Assembly: GCF_021025955.1 (NCBI RefSeq)
Contig: NZ_JAJNCL010000020.1
Location: 17,961-81,960, forward strand
DNA from: Rhodococcus qingshengii
GTDB taxonomy: Bacteria; Actinomycetota; Actinomycetes; Mycobacteriales; Mycobacteriaceae
Direction of reading: 5' to 3'
Length of the DNA stretch: 64,000 nt
Below, one piece after another: positions 1 to 8,022 of the stretch; the first letter of the stretch is position 1, and each line of letters starts with the position of its first letter. The notes under the pieces were generated by a model that was not told the DNA's origin, did no database searches, and was given only the letters and a program-made list of their open reading frames with translations. The position numbers and the translations under genes are program-made.

Positions 1-691
1 GGATCGTGCCGTGCATCGTCGCAGGGTTGGCGAGCACCCGTCCATCCGAAAGCACGCCGGGGTATTGCCCTTCAGGGTCGATACGGCCGAGCGTCGGGCG
101 AACCGAAGTGAGACCGGTGCAGTGGGCGGGCCAACGCACCGAGCCACCAAAATCCGTACCGAGTCCGAGCACGCTCATTCCGGCAGCAACCGACGCGGAC
201 TCGCCGCCACTCGATCCGCCGGGGGACCGGACGACGCCGTCGGGTCGCACCGGACTGGCCGTGGTGCCGAACAGTTCGTTTCGAGTCAGCCCGCACGCGC
301 CGAACTCCGGGGTGTTGGTCTTGCCGATCAGAATTGCGCCGGCGGCCTTGAACGCCGCAACGGCCGGGGCGTCGACGGTCGGGACGTTGTCCGCGAGAGT
401 GCGAGAACCCGCGGTGGTACGCACGCCGGCAGTGGCGATCAGGTCCTTGACCGTGAACGGAACCCCGGCAAGAGGGCCGAGTGTCTCACCGAGAAGGCGT
501 CGCTCGTCCTGGGCGTCGGCGGCCGCGCGAGCCTCCTCGGCGCACCCGGTGACCAGTGCGTTGAGTTCGCCATTGCATTCGTCGACCCGTGCGAGATGGT
601 CTTCGACGACGGTCCGGGCCGACACCTGACCCGACTGCACGGCCTCGGCGATGGATCGAGCATCGCGGCCCACCCAGCTCTCACGACTCAT
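1..691 (-). CDS. Amidase-signature family hydrolase, N-terminal part (runs off left edge)
   Basis: The minus-strand frame is open from an ATG at 691 to the window edge, about 230 codons, with no stop. A GAGGAGAGG ribosome site precedes the ATG. The translation has the amidase-signature core: the catalytic Lys in TVKDL (about residue 80), the SPGGSSGGES serine-glycine loop (about 155) and GTDFGGSVR, which holds the nucleophilic serine (about 178). Members hydrolyse C-N amide bonds through a Ser-cisSer-Lys triad; this one is cytosolic, with no signal peptide. The substrate cannot be told from this half. It is distinct from the nitrile-pathway amidase at 44.5 kb: it starts MSRESW and lacks that enzyme's long N-terminal helical region. 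The catalytic triad is intact, so it is probably functional. The C-terminal half lies outside the window. Confidence 0.85.
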   Translation of the reverse strand, partial: MSRESWVGRDARSIAEAVQSGQVSARTVVEDHLARVDECNGELNALVTGCAEEARAAADAQDERRLLGETLGPLAGVPFTVKDLIATAGVRTTAGSRTLADNVPTVDAPAVAAFKAAGAILIGKTNTPEFGACGLTRNELFGTTASPVRPDGVVRSPGGSSGGESASVAAGMSVLGLGTDFGGSVRWPAHCTGLTSVRPTLGRIDPEGQYPGVLSDGRVLANPATMHGTI

Positions 692-840
692 CGCACGCCT
701 CTCCTCGCCGGACTCCTCTGCCGAGCGTAGAGACAGCGAGTGAGCCGAGAAACGACCACAATGCACATACCGACGGCTCCGGCGATGTGAGGTTTTGCCA
801 CAACGCCTGCAGCCACGAGGGATCGGTCAGCTGCTGGTAT

Positions 841-1164
841 CTACAAACCCTGCCTGATGAATGCAGCAAGCTTCTCGATCTGTTGCTCGTTTCGTTTGTA
901 GTGCCTCCACTGGCCGATTCGTGTGGTGGTCACCAGATCCGCAGCCTGGAGTGCGGCCATGTATTGAGACGCAGTCGATTGCGATACCTTCGCCCTCGCC
1001 TGAATGTGTTTGAGGCACACTCCGACCTCCTCGGCAGGCTCGAGCTGAGGGGGAAAGCTTCCCGGGTCTTTCAACCACTGCAGGATTTGCACACGCATCG
1101 GGTTGGCCAGCGCCTTGAACGCCGTTTCCCACTCGGTTGCTGTGTCTTCCATGCTCGTCAGCAT
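841..1164 (-). CDS. ArsR/SmtB-family transcriptional regulator
   Basis: This is a 107-aa winged-helix protein, the usual size for the family. The N-terminal helix (AFKALANPMRVQILQWL, residues 15-31) is the classical ArsR start. The recognition helix region is KVSQSTASQYMAAL (about 59-72), followed by a beta wing (TTTRIGQWRHYKRN). A single Cys (about residue 50) and no CxC motif argue against a metal sensor of the ArsR/SmtB type; it is closer to the organic-ligand or redox-sensing members. It is divergent from the reductase at 1244, with two palindromic operator candidates in the 79-bp gap. Repression of both genes is inferred. The start could also be the second ATG at 1152. The ATG at 1164 was chosen because it leaves the operator immediately upstream. 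Confidence 0.85.
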   Translation of the reverse strand: MLTSMEDTATEWETAFKALANPMRVQILQWLKDPGSFPPQLEPAEEVGVCLKHIQARAKVSQSTASQYMAALQAADLVTTTRIGQWRHYKRNEQQIEKLAAFIRQGL

Positions 1165-1170
1165 ACCGCT

Positions 1171-1192
1171 AGATCGCGAAATGCCGATATAT
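1171..1192. promoter_or_regulatory. Candidate ArsR operator 1 (imperfect palindrome)
   Basis: The sequence ATCGCG-N6-CGATAT lies 7 bp upstream of the ArsR start codon. Read on the minus strand it matches operator 2 (1206-1227) at most positions: ATATCG, then TCGCGAT. Two similar sites in one divergent gap suggest cooperative binding and autoregulation. Confidence 0.5.
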
Positions 1193-1205
1193 ATGATTCA
1201 CTCCC

Positions 1206-1227
1206 TATATCGCAACATCGCGATATA
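1206..1227. promoter_or_regulatory. Candidate ArsR operator 2 (perfect 8-bp inverted repeat)
   Basis: TATATCGC and GCGATATA flank a 6-base spacer (AACATC), ending 16 bp before the ATG of the reductase. This is a typical position for an ArsR repressor to block the divergent promoter. Seen directly; its binding partner is inferred from the neighbouring gene. Confidence 0.6.
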
Positions 1228-1243
1228 CCAATGGGAGGCTGAA

Positions 1244-2302
1244 ATGGTGCAGCACGACAAAGTGGCACTCGTGGTCGGAGCCCGAGGTGTGATCGGTGGA
1301 AACTTGATCGATCACCTCGAGTCGACCGGCGAATGGAAGATCGTCGGACTCTCGCGCCGAGGCGGCACGGACACCGACCGGGTCGAACACATCGCAGTCG
1401 ACCTGCTCGATCCTTCCCAGACCGCGGAGGCACTGAGCGGACTGCACGGCGTCACCCACGTCTTCTACGCCGCCTATCAAGACCGCCCGACATGGGCCGA
1501 GTTGGTTCCGCCCAATTTGGCGATGTTGGTCAACACTCTCGACGCCATCGAGCCCGTTGCCGGCGGACTCGAGCACGTCAGCCTGATGCAGGGCTACAAG
1601 GTTTACGGTGCACATCTCGGACCGTTCAAAACTCCCGCCCGCGAGAGCGATCCACCGCACATGCCACCCGAGTTCAACGTCGACCAACAGCAGTTCCTCG
1701 AACGCAGGCAGCTCGGCAAGTCGTGGACATGGTCGGCGATCAGACCCTCCGTCGTCTCCGGATTCGCGTTGGGCAACCCGATGAACCTCGCGATGGTCAT
1801 CGCGGTCTACGCAACCATCTCGAAGAAACTGGGTGTCCCACTCCGATTCCCCGGCAAACCCGGCGCGTACACCAGCTTGATCGAAATGACCGACGCCGGA
1901 CTCCTGGCCGAAGCGACGGTCTGGGCCGCTACCAATCCCGAGTGCGCAAATCAGGCGTTCAACATCAACAACGGCGACCTGTTTCGCTGGCAGGAGATGT
2001 GGCCGAAGATCGCTGCATTCTTCGACATGGACGTCGCACCTCCGCTCCCGATGTCTCTCGATGTCGCAATGGCGGACAAGGAGTCGGTGTGGGATGAGCT
2101 CGTCGAGGAACATCACCTTGTGCGAACCCCGTATTCCGATGTCTCGTCCTGGGGGTTCGGTGACTTCGTATTCGGATGGGACTACGACTTTTTCGCTGAC
2201 GGATCGAAAGCTCGGCGGTTCGGATTTCACCGCCACGTCGACACCGAAGCGATGTTCCTCGACATCTTCGCCAATCTGCAGGCTCGGAAAATAATCCCCT
2301 GA
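1244..2302 (+). CDS. PRISE-type short-chain reductase (progesterone 5-beta-reductase/iridoid-synthase-like)
   Basis: A 352-aa Rossmann-fold protein. The N-terminal VALVVGARGVIGGNL (residues 7-21) is the NAD(P)-binding glycine motif, followed by GLSRR at the NADP-discriminating position. SLMQGYKVYGAHLGPF (about 107-122) matches the family's conserved motif around the substrate and cofactor site. The family reduces activated C=C bonds of enones. The open frame extends upstream to 1103, but ATG 1244 has a GGGAGG ribosome site and starts at the Rossmann strand; the longer version would run through the operators. It is divergent from the ArsR gene, suggesting induction by a small organic ligand. 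The natural substrate is unknown. The family call rests on motif resemblance; an ordinary NAD-dependent epimerase is the alternative. Confidence 0.78.
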   Translation: MVQHDKVALVVGARGVIGGNLIDHLESTGEWKIVGLSRRGGTDTDRVEHIAVDLLDPSQTAEALSGLHGVTHVFYAAYQDRPTWAELVPPNLAMLVNTLDAIEPVAGGLEHVSLMQGYKVYGAHLGPFKTPARESDPPHMPPEFNVDQQQFLERRQLGKSWTWSAIRPSVVSGFALGNPMNLAMVIAVYATISKKLGVPLRFPGKPGAYTSLIEMTDAGLLAEATVWAATNPECANQAFNINNGDLFRWQEMWPKIAAFFDMDVAPPLPMSLDVAMADKESVWDELVEEHHLVRTPYSDVSSWGFGDFVFGWDYDFFADGSKARRFGFHRHVDTEAMFLDIFANLQARKIIP

Positions 2303-2419
2303 CTGAAAACACGGTCACTTCGGACGCTACGGATACTCTTGTCGGGATCAGCGACTCGCGTCGAGGATCGTTATGCAACTGAGGTGCCGTCGGCCCTCAT
2401 GGAGATTCCTTTCGTCTCT

Positions 2420-2457
2420 GGCGCCGAAAAGATTTCGAACCAATCGTTTCGGGCGCC
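2420..2457. terminator. Possible bidirectional terminator hairpin
   Basis: GGCGCCGAAA pairs with TTTCGGGCGCC (one bulged base) across a 17-base loop in the gap between two convergent genes. No clear T-run follows on either strand, so this is only a candidate. The rest of the gap (2303-2482) shows no gene. Confidence 0.35.
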
Positions 2458-2482
2458 GGCTATTGCATTCGACAAAGCATTC

Positions 2483-3337
2483 TCAGAGGCTCGTTGCCCG
2501 CTCACTTCGGGCGAACTCACGGCGACGCTCGCGTCGGGCCTTCTGCTCGACGGGATCTGCCACCGGTGCTGACATTTGCAGCTTCTGCGTGTACGGGTGC
2601 GCCGGTCGGTCGGAAACCTGCTCCGTGGCACCCACTTCGACGATCTCACCGTTGAGCATCACCGCGATTCGGTGACTGACTGCACGAACGACGGCCAGAT
2701 CGTGAGTGATGAACAGGTAGGCAATCCCCTTTTCTTCCTGAATCTCGACGAGCAAATCCAAGACCTTCGCCTGGGTCGACAAGTCCAGCGCACTGGTGGG
2801 TTCGTCGCAGATCAGCACGCGCGGAGACAGGGCGAGTGCACGTGCGATCGCGATTCGCTGCCGCTGTCCACCGGAGAACTCGCGGGCGGTACGGGCGCCC
2901 GCGTCTGCCGGAAGATGCACCTGGTCCAGCAGCGACCGCACCAATTCCCGGCCTGCCTTCTGCCCGCTCGCAAGCAATGGTTCAGCGAGGATGTCCTCGA
3001 TTGTCATCGACGGGTTGAGCGACGAATAGGGATTCTGAAACACCACCTGGATGGAGCTGGCGATGGAGCGTCGTTCCTTGCGGCCCAAACGGCTGATGTC
3101 TCGGCTGCCCATGTGGATGGATCCACCACTGACCGGAGCCAGTCCCAGGATCGCGCGGCCCAGAGTTGTCTTCCCTGAACCGGATTCACCGACCAATCCG
3201 ACCGTCTCGCCGGCATGTAGGTCGAGCGAGACGGTCTTGATCACGTGAGCTTCCGGCGAACGGAAAGTTCGACCTGGGTAGCGGACATCAAGATCCCTGA
3301 TCGACAACAGCGGGGTAGTTACGGTCGAGTCACTCAT
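2483..3337 (-). CDS. Opp/Dpp-type ABC transporter ATP-binding protein (OppF/DppF-like)
   Basis: The 284-aa ATPase has Walker A GESGSGKTT (about residues 50-58), Q-loop FQNPYSSLNP (about 98-107), signature FSGGQRQR (about 154), Walker B VLICDEPTSALD and an H-loop His in ITHD. The C-terminal part, AHPYTQKL followed by a basic tail, is the oligopeptide-binding extension typical of DppF/OppF. It works at the inner face of the membrane with the fused permease-ATPase upstream, giving the asymmetric ATPase pair of this class. Its ATG overlaps the upstream stop (ATGA), so the two are translationally coupled. It is the last gene of the minus-strand operon 7761 to 2483. See 6193-7761 for the substrate inference. 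Confidence 0.93.
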   Translation of the reverse strand: MSDSTVTTPLLSIRDLDVRYPGRTFRSPEAHVIKTVSLDLHAGETVGLVGESGSGKTTLGRAILGLAPVSGGSIHMGSRDISRLGRKERRSIASSIQVVFQNPYSSLNPSMTIEDILAEPLLASGQKAGRELVRSLLDQVHLPADAGARTAREFSGGQRQRIAIARALALSPRVLICDEPTSALDLSTQAKVLDLLVEIQEEKGIAYLFITHDLAVVRAVSHRIAVMLNGEIVEVGATEQVSDRPAHPYTQKLQMSAPVADPVEQKARRERRREFARSERATSL

Positions 3338-5145
3338 GGCGCCACCTCGACTGATGTGGCCCCGAACGGGATCCGACTGGCAAACCGGTCAGGCATGGAG
3401 TCCAACAGCATTCGGGTGTATTCGTGCTTCGGTTCAGCGAACAATGTACGTACGTCACTGCTTTCCACTATGCGACCCTCCTTCATCACGCTCACACGAT
3501 CACAAATATCTGCCACGACCCCGAAATTGTGCGTCACCAGAAGAACTCCGAAATCTCGCTCGTTCTGCAGATCACGAAGAAGGTCGAGGACGTCGGCTTG
3601 AACGGTGACATCCAGTGCCGTTGTCGGCTCGTCCGCCACGATGAGCTCGGGTTCACCGGCGAGGGCGCCGGCGATCAGCACGCGTTGAGCCATCCCACCG
3701 GAGATCTGGTGCGGATACAGATCGAACATCCGACGTGGATCGTTGATTCCCACGCGTGCAAGGAGATCGAGCAACCGTGCGTGCGCATCGTGTTTGCTGA
3801 TGTCGGCGACAGCACGCAGGCCGTAGGTGAGTTGTTGCCCAACCGTGAAGGTGGGGTCCAGGTTGGTCATGGGCTCTTGCGGGATGTACGCGATACGTCG
3901 GCCACGCGCCTTCTTCATCGCATTCGAATCATTGAGAATGTCCTGCCCGCGGAAGAACACGGATCCACCGACCACTGCGGCTTCCGGAGGCAGGATACCC
4001 AGAATCGAGTAGGCGATCTGAGACTTACCCGAGCCCGATTCACCGACCAGACCGTGTATTTCGCCGCTCCTCACCTCGAGATCGACGCCGTGAACCACAA
4101 CACCGACCGTCTCAGCCGACGACGGGTACCCCAGTTCGAGTCCCTGGATCCGCAGCAGGGCGTCGGATTTCGGCATAGTGTCGGTAGGGAGCGTGGTTGA
4201 CCGCTGACGGGTGTCCTCACGCTCGGCCCGGATTTCTTTCACCTTCGATGCCGACAGAGCCGGATGGCGGGTGCCCGACGTTTCGAGTGTGTCGCGCAGT
4301 GTATTTCCGAGGATCACCAACGAGAGTGTGGTTGCACCGATGAGCAGGGCCGGCCAGACGACGGCGGTGCCGTTGTTGTAGATGTTCGCGAACGCTTCGT
4401 TGAGCATTCCACCCCAGGACGGTGTGTTGCTGTCTCCCAATCCGAGGAACTCCAGTCCGGCCTGAACGGAGATGCCTGTGGCCAGAACGAATGAGCTCTG
4501 CACGATCAGCGGCCCACGGATCGAACGCAGGACATGCCGCGAAATGATCCTCCCGTCGGACAAACCCGCGACTCTGGCGGCGTCGACGTACAACTCACTT
4601 CGGATACTCAGGACGAGGGAGCGGACCAACCGGAAGAAGTTGGGGGCAATGAGCACGCCCAGAATCGCCATGGAGACAGTGATGTTCGGACCCACGACGG
4701 TGTAGAGCGAGATGAGAAGAATGAGTCCCGGAAATGCCAGCACGATGTTCGAAACCCAGTCGAGAACATCGTCGATCCGGCCACCCCAGTAGCCTGCCAC
4801 CAGGCCCGTCACGATGCCGATGCCGGCCGAGACGGCGAGAACCACGAGGCATGCCATCAAGGTGCCGGTCGTTGCGTACATCAAGCGGGAGAGAATGTCT
4901 CGACCCGAGCGGTCACCACCGAGCAGGAATTCCGTGTCGAACGGTGCCGCATTCGTCAGTTCGAGTTTGGCGAGATTGGGGTCGAACGGGGCAAGCAAGG
5001 GTGCGGCAACCCCGAAGATCACGATGGCGATGAAGACGACAAGCGAGCCCACCGCCATCGGGTTCTTCAGAAGCCGTCGCCAGACCGACTTGTTTGTCGG
5101 CGCCGTCAATGCCGGACCGGCCGACATGATCGCGTCAGTGCTCAC
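3334..5145 (-). CDS. Fused Opp/Dpp-type ABC permease (DppC-like) and ATP-binding protein (DppD-like)
   Basis: A 603-aa two-part protein. Residues about 25-300 are a DppC-type permease: an N-terminal transmembrane helix, five more hydrophobic segments and the EAA loop around DAARVAGLSDGRI. Residues about 325-603 are a DppD-type ATPase: Walker A GESGSGKSQ, signature ISGGMAQR, Walker B LIVADEPTTALD and H-loop VTHN. The junction is a charged linker, and the frame is uninterrupted across it. Permease-ATPase fusions of this kind are known in actinobacterial peptide-class transporters. The GTG start at 5145 overlaps the upstream TGA (GTGA). ATG 5127 is an alternative, giving 597 aa. Its downstream partner ATPase starts at 3337. 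Confidence 0.9.
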   Translation of the reverse strand: MSTDAIMSAGPALTAPTNKSVWRRLLKNPMAVGSLVVFIAIVIFGVAAPLLAPFDPNLAKLELTNAAPFDTEFLLGGDRSGRDILSRLMYATTGTLMACLVVLAVSAGIGIVTGLVAGYWGGRIDDVLDWVSNIVLAFPGLILLISLYTVVGPNITVSMAILGVLIAPNFFRLVRSLVLSIRSELYVDAARVAGLSDGRIISRHVLRSIRGPLIVQSSFVLATGISVQAGLEFLGLGDSNTPSWGGMLNEAFANIYNNGTAVVWPALLIGATTLSLVILGNTLRDTLETSGTRHPALSASKVKEIRAEREDTRQRSTTLPTDTMPKSDALLRIQGLELGYPSSAETVGVVVHGVDLEVRSGEIHGLVGESGSGKSQIAYSILGILPPEAAVVGGSVFFRGQDILNDSNAMKKARGRRIAYIPQEPMTNLDPTFTVGQQLTYGLRAVADISKHDAHARLLDLLARVGINDPRRMFDLYPHQISGGMAQRVLIAGALAGEPELIVADEPTTALDVTVQADVLDLLRDLQNERDFGVLLVTHNFGVVADICDRVSVMKEGRIVESSDVRTLFAEPKHEYTRMLLDSMPDRFASRIPFGATSVEVAP

Positions 5146-6083
5146 GAAATCCTCACCTTCGGGTTGATCCAGCCGTTGAGCAGATCGGCGCAGACATTGA
5201 CGACGATGACCACCAGCACGCTGAAGACGACACAACCCATGACGGCAGGAAGATCGCCGGTGATCGCCGCAGTCTGCGTCAACTGCCCGACGCCGGGCAG
5301 AACAAAGATTCTTTCGATCAGGACCGCTCCACCAACAAGTCCGATGGTCTGGAGAGAGAGAACTGTCAGTCCCGGACTGGCCGCATTTCGCAGTGCATGA
5401 CGAAGAACGATCGCCCGCTCGGATACGCCGCGCGAGCGAAGCGTCCGTATGTAGTCCTGCGAGAGAGTGTCGATGAGGGCGCCGCGAAACTGTTGCGCCG
5501 AACCTGCCACCAGGCCGACGAGTATCGCGGTCACGGGGAGCACCAGTGATGCAACCCATTCGCCTGCATTCTCCTCGATCGGCACGTAACCGGTGGCGGG
5601 GAAGAGCGGGATCGCAATGGCGAAAGCGAAGACGAGAGCGATCGCAACGAGGAAGTTCGGGAGCGCGAGACCGCCGATCGAAAGGAACTGCAGGCCTTTG
5701 TCGACCCACCCGCCGAACACCGCCGCACAAACGCCGACGACCACGCTCAGGACCGCAGTCAGCAAAATGGCGAGCACGACCAGCGAGATCGTCACCGGTA
5801 TACGCGTCGTCAACATGCTGCCGACGCTCTCGCCGGTGGCGAAGCTGGCACCGAGGTCCCCGGACAGCAAACCTTTGAGCCATTCCAGGTATTGAAGTAA
5901 CACCGGACGATCGAGACCGAGTTGAGCCACGCGTGCGGCAACTTGTTCATCGGTTGCGGTCTCGCCCAGAGACTGACGCACACTGGCAACTCCGTTGGAG
6001 AACACCATCATGAAGGTCAAAGCTGTTACTGCCAAGAAGAGTACGAGAGCGAAAAACAGTTTCCGCCCAAGGAAGTTCAACAT
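5142..6083 (-). CDS. Opp/Dpp-type ABC transporter permease (DppB-like)
   Basis: A 313-aa membrane protein with six predicted helices. The N-terminal MLNFLGRKLFFALVLFLAV helix and the long external loop after it (VRQSLGETATDEQVAARV, then LGLDRPVLLQYLEWL) are characteristic of DppB/OppB. The EAA-loop region is YIRTLRSRGVSERAIVLRHALRNA (quoted in parts, about residues 215-238). It pairs with the DppC half of the next gene to form the membrane channel. A GAGG ribosome site precedes the ATG. The stop overlaps the next start (GTGA). It is separated from the binding-protein gene by 109 bp that hold a strong hairpin. Confidence 0.93.
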   Translation of the reverse strand: MLNFLGRKLFFALVLFLAVTALTFMMVFSNGVASVRQSLGETATDEQVAARVAQLGLDRPVLLQYLEWLKGLLSGDLGASFATGESVGSMLTTRIPVTISLVVLAILLTAVLSVVVGVCAAVFGGWVDKGLQFLSIGGLALPNFLVAIALVFAFAIAIPLFPATGYVPIEENAGEWVASLVLPVTAILVGLVAGSAQQFRGALIDTLSQDYIRTLRSRGVSERAIVLRHALRNAASPGLTVLSLQTIGLVGGAVLIERIFVLPGVGQLTQTAAITGDLPAVMGCVVFSVLVVIVVNVCADLLNGWINPKVRIS

Positions 6084-6148
6084 ATGGTGCCTCGGAATTC
6101 GTGATTTCGGAGTGCGGTCTGCCCAGCGCGATGCTTGTGCCGGTGTAT

Positions 6149-6187
6149 CCCGTGCGTGGTCACCACTGTGCGGCGACCACGCACGGG
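6149..6187 (-). terminator. Intergenic hairpin between binding-protein and permease genes
   Basis: CCCGTGCGTGGTC and GACCACGCACGGG are a perfect 13-bp inverted repeat with a 13-base loop, beginning six bases after the binding-protein stop codon. There is no U-run. Hairpins at this place in binding-protein-dependent operons often act as partial terminators or 3' stabilisers, giving more binding protein than channel. That role is inferred here. Confidence 0.6.
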
Positions 6188-6192
6188 CCGAC

Positions 6193-7761
6193 TCACTTGA
6201 AGGTGTACAGGTAGGGCGCAGAGTTTCCGGTCATCTTCTCTGCGGAGACGCCACCCTTGAACGCCCAGAAGCTTTCCGGGAAAGCCAGCACGCTGAACCA
6301 GGCCTGATCCGTTACGAACTCGTTGATCGACTGCACGATCTCTTTCTGCTTGTCCTCGGGAGCAACCTGCAAGTCGGCGACGAGTTGCGTGAGCTTCGGA
6401 TCCTGAGTCTTGAAGACGTTCCAGATCGCGTTCGGAGCCAGTGAAGCGTCGACGTCGGCTACGGGAGTGCCCGAGGGCAGCCCGAAGGGGATCACCGGGT
6501 AAACCCCCTTGAGGAACCTGTCGAGATACTGTGTCGCCGGGACGCTTTCGATATTCACATTGATACCGATCAGACCCAGTTGCTGCTTGATGATCGGGGA
6601 GAGCATGTCGGTACGTCCGGGAATCTCCGGGATCGTCAGATCGAATCCGCCGGAGTATCCCGCGTCGTTCATGAGTTTCTTGGCGGCCTCAACGTCATAG
6701 GCCGATGCTGCAACCAGGTCCGCTTTGTACGCGTCGCTGTTCGTGTTGAAGATCTGGTTGTTGACGACGCCGTGTCCTTGGTAGATAGCCTTGACGATCG
6801 CGTCACGGTCGAAGACCTTGTTCATGGCCTGACGCACCCGGACATCCCCGAGTGCCGGAACTTGCTTGCCGTCGCGGTCCATGATGAACATGCCGTTCCA
6901 GTTGACGGCATTTCCCAACAGCATCAACCCTGCCGATTCAGCTTGATCGGCATTCGCCGCCGAAACCGGGCCGGCATCGATCTGCCCCGATCGCAGAGCA
7001 TTGAGACGCGCGGTCTCGTCTTCCATCACGCGGATGACGACGCGGTCGTACGGGTAAGCATCTGCATTCCAATAGTTCGGGTTGCGTTGGTAGACAAGCG
7101 AGGTTCCGCTGGTGCTTTCCTGGCTCGCGAACGTATACGGGCCACTTCCGACGGGATTGGTGGCGAGATCAGGCGATGCCAGTGACGCCGGGCTCGCCAG
7201 GATGCCAGGCGCCCACGTCAGGAACTGTGCAAGTAACGCATTGGGGCGTTCGGTCGACAGTTCGACAGTTCGATCGTCGAGGGCTTCCACCTGGACCCCG
7301 GCCAGGCGTACCGAGTCCGGTCCAGCGCTGTCCCGCATGTGTTCGAGTGAAGCCTTGGCAGCTGCGGCGTCGACTGCAGCGCCGTCGGTGAACGTCATCC
7401 CGTCTCGCAACTTCAGGGTGAGAGCGGTGCGATCCTCGTTGTATGAGAACGATTCAGCGGCGTTCGGCTCGATGGAGCCGTCGGGTGCGTATTTGAGAAG
7501 AGTGTCGTAAACCGGCTGCCACAGGACCACGCCCGTTCCGGCGCTGACTTGCTGTGCCGGATCCCAGGATCGAGGTGCCACGTCCACACCCAGTGTCAAT
7601 GTTCCTCCAGTCGAGTCCTTTTCGCTGCTCCCACCACCGCAGGCTGCGACCAACATCGTCGTTGCGGCAAGCACCGCAACCCCTTGAACGAGCCGTTTCA
7701 GCCTGCGCCTCGGCGCAGGCCGCCTTGGTCCGGAATCATCCGCACGGGTTCTCGACAACAA
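6193..7761 (-). CDS. Opp/Dpp-type substrate-binding lipoprotein (SBP_bac_5), possible rhamnoside binder
   Basis: A 522-aa family-5 binding protein. It begins with a basic n-region, a hydrophobic core (LVQGVAVLAATTMLVAAC) and a lipobox LVAAC at Cys41, so it is a lipoprotein on the outer face of the membrane. Family features include LTLGVDVAPRSWDPAQQ, PYTFASQ and VRQAMNKVFDRDAI. The start is TTG at 7761: a GGAGG site sits 6 bases ahead, and no better start exists. Class members bind peptides, nickel or oligosaccharides. Divergence from an alpha-L-rhamnosidase and closeness to rhamnose catabolic genes suggest a rhamnose-containing glycoside. This is inference; peptide uptake remains possible. 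Confidence 0.88.
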   Translation of the reverse strand: MLSRTRADDSGPRRPAPRRRLKRLVQGVAVLAATTMLVAACGGGSSEKDSTGGTLTLGVDVAPRSWDPAQQVSAGTGVVLWQPVYDTLLKYAPDGSIEPNAAESFSYNEDRTALTLKLRDGMTFTDGAAVDAAAAKASLEHMRDSAGPDSVRLAGVQVEALDDRTVELSTERPNALLAQFLTWAPGILASPASLASPDLATNPVGSGPYTFASQESTSGTSLVYQRNPNYWNADAYPYDRVVIRVMEDETARLNALRSGQIDAGPVSAANADQAESAGLMLLGNAVNWNGMFIMDRDGKQVPALGDVRVRQAMNKVFDRDAIVKAIYQGHGVVNNQIFNTNSDAYKADLVAASAYDVEAAKKLMNDAGYSGGFDLTIPEIPGRTDMLSPIIKQQLGLIGINVNIESVPATQYLDRFLKGVYPVIPFGLPSGTPVADVDASLAPNAIWNVFKTQDPKLTQLVADLQVAPEDKQKEIVQSINEFVTDQAWFSVLAFPESFWAFKGGVSAEKMTGNSAPYLYTFK

Positions 7762-8022
7762 TGTCCACCTCCGATTGCCCGGCGCGAACCGGAACTTTTG
7801 AAACGATCAATGTTGCCGAACAATACGTGTTCTGAGACACATTTGGCAAGATCTTGAACGAAATTCCATATCCGCCGTTCAAGCTGCATATATGGACTGA
7901 AGGAAGGCGGAAATTTCTTGACATTGAGCACTATGGAGCGTTTCAATTATCTGGAATAGCCACTCGCTCACACATCTCTTCGGCACGATCTGCCGCCGGC
8001 ACTGCGCAGGACAGGACTTCCG
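7762..8022. promoter_or_regulatory. Divergent promoter region of transporter and rhamnosidase
   Basis: This 261-bp gap holds no gene. At 7798-7810 there is TTGAAACGATCAA, with outer TTGA/TCAA arms; its first ten bases recur in inverse orientation ahead of the LacI regulator (12363-12372). A TTGACA hexamer lies at 7918-7923, but no good -10 follows at normal spacing. The gap probably drives both operons and is a likely target of the rhamnose regulator. Confidence 0.45.

Noticed and set aside
2442..2451. CAATCGTTTC downstream of the ABC operon as a LacI site
   Set aside because: It shares the half-site but lies in a convergent gap with no promoter, so it is probably chance. It also warns that the half-site is not specific.
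5146..5883. Upstream extension of the fused permease-ATPase frame to 5883
   Set aside because: The extra 240 or so residues are an out-of-frame reading of the DppB-like permease gene. The family begins after GTG 5145, which overlaps the preceding stop.
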